DNA of 30,613 bases, from positions 1 to 30,613 of the IMG/VR virus record IMGVR_UViG_3300021472_000007. The stretch is one strand, 5' to 3'. Position 1 is the stretch's first letter, and each line of letters opens with the position of its first letter. Below, in pieces: positions 13,686 through 20,600 of the stretch. A program made the translations under genes and the position numbers. This DNA is from a virus. Under the pieces are notes generated by a model, which saw only the letters and a program-made list of their open reading frames with translations, was not told where the DNA came from and did no database searches.

Positions 13686-15004
13686 AAAAACTTGAAGAAA
13701 TCATTCGGGATCCCGTCAAGTTTGTTCAAGTCTTCTTTGGCTTCTATCCTACTGAATATCAAGCTAAATTGTTGCGGGATCCCAGCAAACGCATCGTAGT
13801 CAAATGGTCGCGGCAAGCCGGAAAAACTACAACTATCGCTTTGAGGGCTATCTGGTATGCGATTACACATCCGAAAACCTTGACGCTTATTGTTGCGCCG
13901 TCACTTCGCCAATCTATGATTATGAGTGACCGCATCCAAGACTTTCTGATGAGTCTTCCAAAGAAGTGGCGCAGTCTTTTTGTGGAGAAGCTTCAAAGGA
14001 CGGTTGTCCGCTTCCGTAACGGCTCCCGCATCGTAGCCTTGCCTAACAGTCCACAGTTACTGCGCGGCTATACGGCGCATCAAGTAATAGCTGACGAAGC
14101 CGCATTCTTCAAAGATGATGAACTTGTCTTTTATAACGTGCTTTACCCAATGCTTCAAACCACGGATGGAATCCTAATTGTAAGCTCGACGCCATGGAAC
14201 AAAGATTCAGTATTTTATCGAATGTGCAATGATGAGAACTTCAGCAAGCATTTCATTACTTGGCGTGAAGTGGTTAAGGCGGGCTTGGCTAAGGAAAGCT
14301 TCATAGAAGAAATGCGCGAGTCCATTCCACATGAACAGTTCTTAAGGGAATTTGAGGCGCAATTCGTTGAGGACGTGGACGCCTGGCTTCCGCAAAGCCT
14401 AATTGCACAATCAATCGACAGCCTCTTGGAGCCCTACAGTTTTGATGACTCGCCGAAAGGAAGCTTCTATGTCGGCGTCGACCTCGGAAAACACCAGGAC
14501 TATTCAGTTGTAGCCATAGTAGAAAAGCAAAGCCAAATCCTAAAACTTGTCCATGTTTACCGATTCCCATTGAAAACTGAGTATGCAAGCGTTATAGGCT
14601 ACGTGAAAAGTCTATGCGACCGATGGCAAAGTATTCACGCCGTGTATGTGGACCAGACCGGAGTCGGCGACTATATCGTTGAAGACATGAAGAAAAGCGG
14701 GATCCCAAACGTAACCGGCGTAACATTCACTGTAGCAACCAAAGAGGAAATGGCAACCATTCTGAAGGAGAAGATGCGGCGCGGAGAATTCAAAATCCCC
14801 TATTTTCCAAAGAAGGGCCCCCGCGACGCCGACATCACAGCAGAATTGAACATTGAAAGGTTTGAGTTAAGCAAGACGGGTCATGTCAAATTTAGCCATC
14901 CGGAAGGAACTCATGACGATGTGTTTTGGGCCGTTTGCTTGGCTGTTTATGCGGCTGTCAAGCAGCCCGGCTTTTTCGTGATTAAAGGTAGGCGCATAAC
15001 ATGA
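13682..15004 (+). CDS. terL: Terminase large subunit
   Basis: 440 residues. ATPase domain: Walker A-like SRQAGKTT (43-50), Walker B VIADEA (135-140) and coupling motif SSTPW (168-172). Nuclease domain of RNase H fold: D267 in YVGVDLGKHQDYS, D324/D330 in VDQTGVGD and D412-D413 in THDDVFWA. This motor cuts concatemers and pumps DNA into the prohead through the portal. Full family length and all motifs present, so it is probably active. Overlaps both neighbours by 4 bases. Confidence 0.95.
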   Translation: MKKLEEIIRDPVKFVQVFFGFYPTEYQAKLLRDPSKRIVVKWSRQAGKTTTIALRAIWYAITHPKTLTLIVAPSLRQSMIMSDRIQDFLMSLPKKWRSLFVEKLQRTVVRFRNGSRIVALPNSPQLLRGYTAHQVIADEAAFFKDDELVFYNVLYPMLQTTDGILIVSSTPWNKDSVFYRMCNDENFSKHFITWREVVKAGLAKESFIEEMRESIPHEQFLREFEAQFVEDVDAWLPQSLIAQSIDSLLEPYSFDDSPKGSFYVGVDLGKHQDYSVVAIVEKQSQILKLVHVYRFPLKTEYASVIGYVKSLCDRWQSIHAVYVDQTGVGDYIVEDMKKSGIPNVTGVTFTVATKEEMATILKEKMRRGEFKIPYFPKKGPRDADITAELNIERFELSKTGHVKFSHPEGTHDDVFWAVCLAVYAAVKQPGFFVIKGRRIT

Positions 15005-16143
15005 GCTACTGGAAAAAATTCCGTGAAAACCTTAAAAAGTTTCAAAATGCAATTTTAGGCCGTCAAGAACAGAAGGCCCTTGTAAGCGCTACTGCCAGTC
15101 TTTTCCGGTTGAGTGGAGAACCTCATAAAAGGGACCTTTCAAAATTTGAAGCTTTCTATCGTGAAGACCCGGTTGTCAGGGCCGCCGTCGATTTCTTGAC
15201 GGAGATGATTGCTGGCGTAGGCTACTATACTACATGCGACGATGAAAGGGCCAAGGAAATAGTGGATGGATTCGCGGAAAAAGTGAATTTGGACGGTATA
15301 TTAATTAATGCGGTTCGAAGCATGCTTATTTACGGCGACGCCTACATCGAAAAAGTGTTTGACGGAAAAAGAATTGAAAATTTGGTTTTGATTCCGAGCA
15401 AAACTATGAAGGTTCAACGTGATGAACATGGCAGAGTCACTGGCTATATTCAATCCGTCTCCGGGCGGAAAGTAAAGTTTTCGGCGGAAGAAATTACGCA
15501 TTTAAGCTATTGCCGGCTCCCAGGAGAAGCCTATGGCGTAAGCCTTCTTGAGCCTTGCCTTTCTATGCTTGAACAGAAAAAAAGCTGTATAACCGACATG
15601 GGCAAAATCTTGGACCGTTATGCTGCGCCGAAAATCATTTGGGCAGTTTCAAACGAAAATGTCGCTGAGAGACTTAAAGAAGTTTTGGATAATTTGGAGC
15701 CGGATGAAGACCCCATTATTCCGGCTGAAGGCATCGCATGGAAGGTTTTAACCATTGACCCACGTGCAAGATTCGAGTTTTTCTATGACTATTTGGACCG
15801 GCAGATTTTTGAGGGTTTAAAGGCTCCATTGCTCAGTTGGCTTCGAAACGCTACTGAAGCCTCGGCAAAGGTGATGTTGGAAGCGATAGAAAGGCATGTC
15901 GCCGGCGTCCAACGCTATGTTAAGCGGAAGGTTGAGGCTGAAATTTTCCGTCCGTTAATAGAGGCTGAAGGTTTAAGTGAAGTTCCAAGGCTGAATTGGG
16001 GAATGCCACGCACCAAACTTGATGATTTAACGCTTAAAGACATTGGTGACTTGGTTAAGAATATGGTTATTAGTTCGAGCCAAGCGCAGGTCTGGCTTAA
16101 AAAGCTTGGTTTTCCACTTGAAGAAGCCGAGGAGGAAAGCTGA
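15001..16143 (+). CDS. Portal protein
   Basis: 380 residues, ATG overlapping the terL stop. The sequence RDLSKFEAFYREDPVVRAAVDFLTEMIAG, a clip/stem region with SMLIYGDAYIEKVF, LVLIPSKTMKV and EITHLSYCRLPGEAYGVSLLEPCL are recurrent in HK97/SPP1-type portals, which form the dodecameric DNA channel at one capsid vertex. Position between TerL and the prohead protease confirms it. Confidence 0.9.
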   Translation: MSYWKKFRENLKKFQNAILGRQEQKALVSATASLFRLSGEPHKRDLSKFEAFYREDPVVRAAVDFLTEMIAGVGYYTTCDDERAKEIVDGFAEKVNLDGILINAVRSMLIYGDAYIEKVFDGKRIENLVLIPSKTMKVQRDEHGRVTGYIQSVSGRKVKFSAEEITHLSYCRLPGEAYGVSLLEPCLSMLEQKKSCITDMGKILDRYAAPKIIWAVSNENVAERLKEVLDNLEPDEDPIIPAEGIAWKVLTIDPRARFEFFYDYLDRQIFEGLKAPLLSWLRNATEASAKVMLEAIERHVAGVQRYVKRKVEAEIFRPLIEAEGLSEVPRLNWGMPRTKLDDLTLKDIGDLVKNMVISSSQAQVWLKKLGFPLEEAEEES

Positions 16144-17558
16144 TGCCTCGCCATCCCGACTTTGAAAAGATATATAGGGCCTTCATGAAGCGTTACTGCG
16201 GAAGCCCAGACAATGAATGTGAAAAGGGAAAACAAGTCTATTATGCCTGGCTTAACAAGCTTGGCTTAGATGACACTAAGCCCTATCGGATTCCGCAAGA
16301 AAAGTTTCAATGGGCCAAACCCATCTTCAATTTAATCAAACAAGATGAAAAGGCGAAATACTACAAGGTTGAAGCTCTCTTTCCAATTGTTTCAATGAAC
16401 CGAAACGTCTATACTGAGGAAGAGTTGATTCGCGCCGCAAGAACCCTAATAGGCAAACCCGTAAATTTGAATCATGAATCTCCGCTTGAAGGAGTCGAAA
16501 TTTTTGACGCTGAATATGAGGATGGAGCCGTTGAAGTTCTTCTCCGCGTGGAAAATCCAGAAATTCAGCGGATGATAGAAAACGGCGAAATTCTTCATGT
16601 AAGCATTGAAGCTTCATGCAGAACAACTCCAATTCAAGTTTTGGATGGAGAAGTAGGATTTGGCTGTGAAGGCCTCGTTTTTACCGGTTTAGCCCTTCTC
16701 ACCAAGAATGTTTTGCCCAGTGTTCCCCTCACACGTATAGAACCGGTTGAAAAAATAGTTGAAAGTTATGAGGTGAAAGTTTTGGAAAATGAAAGAAAAG
16801 AGCAAGCAAGGCAGACATGCTATCTTTGCGGTCGGCCGTTAAGCGACTATGTGAATCTCGGCCGATACAGAGTGCATCCAAACTGTCTCAAAAAGTTCTG
16901 GGATATAGCCATGGACATTTTCCATTTCGAAGAAAAACTGGAATATGAAGTTGGAGATGATAAAACCGTGGAAATAAAAGTTCAGCAAGAAATGAAAGGT
17001 TCAGAGAATAATGAACAAATAGTTGAAGGCGCCATCCCACCACATCAAACTCCCAAGGCTCCGGAAGACTATGAATGGGATGCGGACGCAGCCGTTCAAC
17101 GAATCCGTAAATGGGCAAGCAGCGACGGAAGCGGAGACAAAGACAAGATAGATTGGAAAAAATATCGCCAAGCATTCGTATGGTATAATGCTGGGGATCC
17201 AGAAAACTTTGGCAGTTATAAGCTTCCGCATCACGATGTAATTAACGGCAGACTTGTGGTTGTTTGGCGTGGAGTAGCCGCGGCCATGGCGGCGCTTAGA
17301 GGCGCCCGTGGCGGAGTAGACATTCCAAGAAGCGATTATGACGCGGTTTATCGGCATTTAGCAAGGCATTACCGTCAATTCGACAAGGAACTACCGGAAG
17401 AATGCTATGTTGAGGGCCTTGAAACGCTTCTCCGCATGAAGGACCAGCAAATAGAGCAGCTTCAAACAAAAATCAAAGACCTTCTCGAAGAAAAAAAGGT
17501 TGTCGAAGAAAAGTTAAGGAAGGCTCGGCGAATCGGCCGTATAATCGTAAAACTCTAA
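16143..17558 (+). CDS. Prohead protease with zinc knuckle and scaffold-like tail
   Basis: 471 residues. Residues about 73-200 fit the U35 (HK97-type) prohead protease: VNLNHESPLEG (H111) and HVSIEASC (S154) supply the His and Ser of the catalytic set. A treble-clef-like insert CYLCG...VHPNC follows at 226-248. Residues 341-415 (AFVWYNAGDPENFGSYKLPHHD, RGVAAAMAALRGARGG) form a domain often fused to phage head-maturation proteins. Residues 424-465 are a coiled coil resembling scaffold. The enzyme would trim the capsid N-terminal delta domain. Overlaps the portal stop. Confidence 0.82.
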   Translation: MPRHPDFEKIYRAFMKRYCGSPDNECEKGKQVYYAWLNKLGLDDTKPYRIPQEKFQWAKPIFNLIKQDEKAKYYKVEALFPIVSMNRNVYTEEELIRAARTLIGKPVNLNHESPLEGVEIFDAEYEDGAVEVLLRVENPEIQRMIENGEILHVSIEASCRTTPIQVLDGEVGFGCEGLVFTGLALLTKNVLPSVPLTRIEPVEKIVESYEVKVLENERKEQARQTCYLCGRPLSDYVNLGRYRVHPNCLKKFWDIAMDIFHFEEKLEYEVGDDKTVEIKVQQEMKGSENNEQIVEGAIPPHQTPKAPEDYEWDADAAVQRIRKWASSDGSGDKDKIDWKKYRQAFVWYNAGDPENFGSYKLPHHDVINGRLVVVWRGVAAAMAALRGARGGVDIPRSDYDAVYRHLARHYRQFDKELPEECYVEGLETLLRMKDQQIEQLQTKIKDLLEEKKVVEEKLRKARRIGRIIVKL

Positions 17559-17594
17559 ACTTGTCAATTTCATTACAAGCTTAACCGTCAATCT

Positions 17595-17711
17595 TGTCAG
17601 TTAATTGACATTATCAAGGTCACCATGTAACGGTGACATTCTCCCTTTTTGACATGACGGTTAGATGAAGCCGTCCGGGAGAAGGAAAACTCCCGTGAGG
17701 GCCCAGCGCCC
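17595..17711 (+). ncRNA. Structured leader of the major capsid gene (element 3)
   Basis: Successive stems are TGTCA/TGACA (17595-17599 with 17606-17610), GTCACC/GGTGAC (17619-17624 with 17632-17637), and a long compound stem TTCTCCC (17639-17645) with GGGAGAA (17677-17683) enclosing GACGG/CCGTC (17656-17660 with 17671-17675), then GGGC/GCCC (17699-17702 with 17708-17711). The gap of 170 bases has no ORF and precedes the most highly expressed structural gene, so it may stabilise or control that mRNA. Confidence 0.55.
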
Positions 17712-17716
17712 AAAAA

Positions 17717-17732
17717 CCATAAAATTTTATGG
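17717..17732. promoter_or_regulatory. Perfect palindrome before the capsid gene
   Basis: CCATAAAATTTTATGG is a 16-base perfect palindrome lying 11 bases before the ATG at 17744. Its AT core resembles a TATA box on either strand, and it also contains an alternative ATG (17729). It could be an operator or promoter core for late transcription. Confidence 0.45.
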
Positions 17733-17743
17733 TGATTCTCGAA

Positions 17744-18817
17744 ATGAGTGAGAAAGAAAAGGTTGAAGAGAAAACTGAAGAGCAGAAAGCTGAGGAGCCT
17801 AAAGAGTCTGAAGAGCAAACTGTTGAAGTAAAAGTTGACCTTTCCTCAGTGATGGAAGCCGTCGAAAACATCAAGAAGGAAATTGAAGAGTTGAAGGCGA
17901 AGCCGGAGCCAAAGGCTATCATCGAAAACAAAATGGATGAAGAGGTTGAGAGGCGCCGAAAAGTTCTTGAAGCCTTGAAGAGTGGAAGCCTAAAGGAGCA
18001 GTGGGAAGCCCCAATCGCCCTTCCATCCAAGCCTACAGCCGGCATAGTTTCATTCATTCAGCGCAGCGATGAAATTGAAGGCAGAATGGGCGACACTGTA
18101 ACCATTCCATACGTGAAAGATTTTGACATGGATATCCTTGCAAGCGTCGGCGCATCACTAACTGAAAAATCCGGGCTTTACGGCACTGTTCAAACCACAT
18201 TGAAGGAGGCGGCTGCAACAACCAGCATTCCATACGCCGACATTGACAAGCTAAGCGACCGTCTACTCGCCGAGCTTGAGGCAAGATTTAGCAAGGCTGC
18301 CTTAAGAGCCATAGACAAGCATATTCTCGACACATTAATAGCCGACACAAACATTCCAGAACTTGACAAGTCCGGTGAAACCGTAAAGTTTGACGCGGAT
18401 TGGATTGCTGAGGCCCTCGGCAAAGTAGCCGAGAAAGGAAAGGACCTTTCACCTTCAGACTTCGTCCTTGTCATTTCGCCGCAAATGTATGTTGACCTCT
18501 ACAAGGACATTGCCAGTTCGCAGGCGCTTGTATATGCAAGGCCGGATGTTGTCCGCGACGGTCTTGTCGCCGAGTTCATGGGCGTCAAAATCGTAGTTTC
18601 AAGCTATCTACCCGAACATGACGATACGAACCATTACTTAAGCGCCTATCTGATTCACCGCAACGCCATAGTGTTCGCGCCGAAACGCACACTCCTAGTC
18701 GAAACTGAAAGAGACACGCAAGCCAGAAAAGTAAAGCTTACCGGCAGCTACACCTTCGGCATCGCAGTAGTCGACAAGGAAGCAATCTGCGAAATAAAGA
18801 CAATAGCAACCGCTTAA
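17744..18817 (+). CDS. Major capsid protein (HK97 fold)
   Basis: 357 residues from the ATG at 17744. The ATG at 17729 lies inside the palindrome. Residues 1-65 are acidic and coiled coil (EEKTEEQKAEEPKESEEQ, then NIKKEIEELKAK), the usual scaffolding delta domain removed by the prohead protease. The body contains the N-arm/E-loop stretch VSFIQRSDEIEGRMGDTVTIP, a spine helix with RFSKAALRAIDKHI, and A-domain elements DFVLVISPQMYVDLYKD and GVKIVVSSYLP, typical of HK97-like capsids. Downstream of the protease as expected. Followed by an AT-rich, T-run gap that may terminate the transcript. Confidence 0.88.
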   Translation: MSEKEKVEEKTEEQKAEEPKESEEQTVEVKVDLSSVMEAVENIKKEIEELKAKPEPKAIIENKMDEEVERRRKVLEALKSGSLKEQWEAPIALPSKPTAGIVSFIQRSDEIEGRMGDTVTIPYVKDFDMDILASVGASLTEKSGLYGTVQTTLKEAAATTSIPYADIDKLSDRLLAELEARFSKAALRAIDKHILDTLIADTNIPELDKSGETVKFDADWIAEALGKVAEKGKDLSPSDFVLVISPQMYVDLYKDIASSQALVYARPDVVRDGLVAEFMGVKIVVSSYLPEHDDTNHYLSAYLIHRNAIVFAPKRTLLVETERDTQARKVKLTGSYTFGIAVVDKEAICEIKTIATA

Positions 18818-18825
18818 ACCAGCTA

Positions 18826-18862
18826 ATTTTTATCAATAATTAATAATTTCCCCTTTTTTCGG
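18826..18862 (+). terminator. T-rich terminator region after capsid gene
   Basis: An AT-rich stretch followed by CCCCTTTTTT lies just after the capsid stop. Archaeal RNA polymerase terminates at such oligo-T runs without a hairpin. It may also hold a TATA-like element for the next gene (AATAATTAATAA). Confidence 0.4.
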
Positions 18863-18890
18863 CTTTATCAAATTGTTTTGAGGCTTCAAG

Positions 18891-19499
18891 ATGACCTATA
18901 TAACGGTTGAAGAAGTAAAGGGCTACGCGAAAATCGACTATAAAGATTTAGGCTACGAGACAGAATCGGAATTTAACAACTTCCTATCCGGCTTAATCAG
19001 CCAAGTAGAAGGCATAATTGAAAGCCACTGCAACGTTCCATCCGAATTCTTCAAGGACGGCGGAATAGAAATAACAGAAACCCTTGATTACCGAAACCCA
19101 TTAATGCTCAGATACTATCCAGTTTTGACAATTTCTCAAATTCAATTTAATATGGCCGATTATGGAGAAGAAGCGGACTGGCAAACCGTGAACAGTAAAT
19201 ATTATCGTTGGAGCAAGCATGGAATCATCCATTTCAGCAGCGATTTGTCGGCGCCACCAGTTTCAAAGCAAAGTGTAAAGGTAACCTATACGGCTGGCTA
19301 CTCTTCTACGCCGCAAGCCATAAAAAACGTTTGTTTAATGCTTGCAGGCAATATTCTTCACGCTATTCTTCAAAGAAAAATCAGCCCTGTTGTTCGAATT
19401 GATGAGTTCACAGTTAAATTTGTTATTCCGGACGTTTTTACGGATGAGATGCGGCGTATTCTCGCGCCGTTTATTTGCCGTTCCTTTTCTGTAGGTTAA
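18891..19499 (+). CDS. Head-tail connector (gp6-like)
   Basis: 202 residues. Begins MTYITVEEVKGYAKI, continues with a helical bundle (FNNFLSGLISQVEGIIESHC) and a strand region ending VKVTYTAGYSSTPQAIKNVCLMLAGNIL. This order is characteristic of phage head-completion proteins of the HK97 gp6/SPP1 gp15 type, which attach below the portal. Location directly after the capsid gene agrees. Confidence 0.78.
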   Translation: MTYITVEEVKGYAKIDYKDLGYETESEFNNFLSGLISQVEGIIESHCNVPSEFFKDGGIEITETLDYRNPLMLRYYPVLTISQIQFNMADYGEEADWQTVNSKYYRWSKHGIIHFSSDLSAPPVSKQSVKVTYTAGYSSTPQAIKNVCLMLAGNILHAILQRKISPVVRIDEFTVKFVIPDVFTDEMRRILAPFICRSFSVG

Positions 19500-19527
19500 A
19501 AGTTTGAAAGGAGGTTGAAAAGGGAAA

Positions 19528-20037
19528 ATGGATGAAAAGGCAGTTGGGAAATGTCGAATTGTAATAGAGAAGTATAAAGCGCCGAACATGGAAGCCGTGA
19601 AGCGGTTAGGTCTTAAGCCCTATGAGGTTGTCGAGGAAACGTTGCCGTTCGAGCTTGAAGACGTCTTTTTGAATCAAGGTATAGATGCGATTTGGACATT
19701 GGTTTGCGGCGGTTCAGAAACAGCCTTTAACAATGCTAATGCGCATATCTGTGTAGGCGATGGAACCACAGCTGAAGATGCTTCACAGACGGGTCCGCAA
19801 GGCTCGAATTATACGTATTTATCGATGGATGACGGCTATCCACAGTATGGAAGCGGACAGAAAGCCGTTTTCAAGGCTACAGCCGATGGAGACACAGCCA
19901 ATCATGGCTGGCAAGAGTTCCTGGTGGCAAATGGCGGCAACACTTCAGCCAAGCATATTAACCGCAAAGTAGTCAATAAGGGAACAAAGCCGTCCGGTGA
20001 AACATGGACTATTCAAATTGAGCTTAGCCTAAGCTAA
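19528..20037 (+). CDS. Phage structural protein of unknown role
   Basis: 169 residues behind AAAGGAGG. After a charged N-terminus, the segment NQGIDAIWTLVCGGSETAFNNANA, VGDGTTAEDASQTG, MDDGYPQYGSGQKAVFKATADG and VVNKGTKPSGETWTIQIELSLS resembles a beta-rich domain that recurs in metagenomic phage structural modules. It may decorate the head or be a tail accessory. Specific function unknown. Confidence 0.65.
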   Translation: MDEKAVGKCRIVIEKYKAPNMEAVKRLGLKPYEVVEETLPFELEDVFLNQGIDAIWTLVCGGSETAFNNANAHICVGDGTTAEDASQTGPQGSNYTYLSMDDGYPQYGSGQKAVFKATADGDTANHGWQEFLVANGGNTSAKHINRKVVNKGTKPSGETWTIQIELSLS

Positions 20038-20051
20038 AAGGCGAATTTTAA

Positions 20052-20600
20052 ATGCTTCGGAAAATTCTTCTTTTTTTAGCTAAATGTTTCCATAAAAAAT
20101 GGTATTGTCAAAACCAAATGCCTAAAGCCGTCATCTTAGAAGATGCACGTGGAAAACAACGGATAGACATCCGAAACTTTTTTGTTAATCCTCATGTTTT
20201 TGAGCTTCAGCAGGTTGCGGCGCAATATAAAGCCTTGCCTGAACGGAAGCGAGTTTTCAAACTTCGAGATTGGATTCTTGCCAATATTAGGGCTAAACCT
20301 GAAAAAGGCGAGTTTTGGAAGTTTCCCTTTGAGACTCTCCGCGACAAGAAAGGCGACTGCGAAGATTTAGCCATTCTGTTGGCTAACCTGCTTGTTGCAA
20401 GCGGGATTCCAAGCTGGCGTGTCCGTCTATGCGCGGGCATGACGAATGCAGGCGCGCATGTTTGGGTTGAATGGTTTAACGGGCATGAATGGGTAAGCCT
20501 CGACCTGTTCGGTTTTCGCATTAAAGAGGTTTGGTATTGCTGGGATAGTGAATATGCATATACAAGAAAGGAGAACATAGAAAAATGGCGGAAAAAATAA
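20052..20600 (+). CDS. Transglutaminase-like cysteine protease B
   Basis: 182 residues with a short hydrophobic N-terminus (MLRKILLFLAKCF) that may act as a membrane anchor. The triad is canonical: C103 in KKGDCEDLAILLANLLVASG, H136 in AHVWVEW and D151 in WVSLDLF. The fold matches bacterial-type transglutaminase-like peptidases. Its gene overlaps the surface glycoprotein-like gene by 16 bases, so the two may act together at the cell envelope. It differs from protease A (12485-13132), which has Glu in place of the Asp. Confidence 0.78.
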   Translation: MLRKILLFLAKCFHKKWYCQNQMPKAVILEDARGKQRIDIRNFFVNPHVFELQQVAAQYKALPERKRVFKLRDWILANIRAKPEKGEFWKFPFETLRDKKGDCEDLAILLANLLVASGIPSWRVRLCAGMTNAGAHVWVEWFNGHEWVSLDLFGFRIKEVWYCWDSEYAYTRKENIEKWRKK

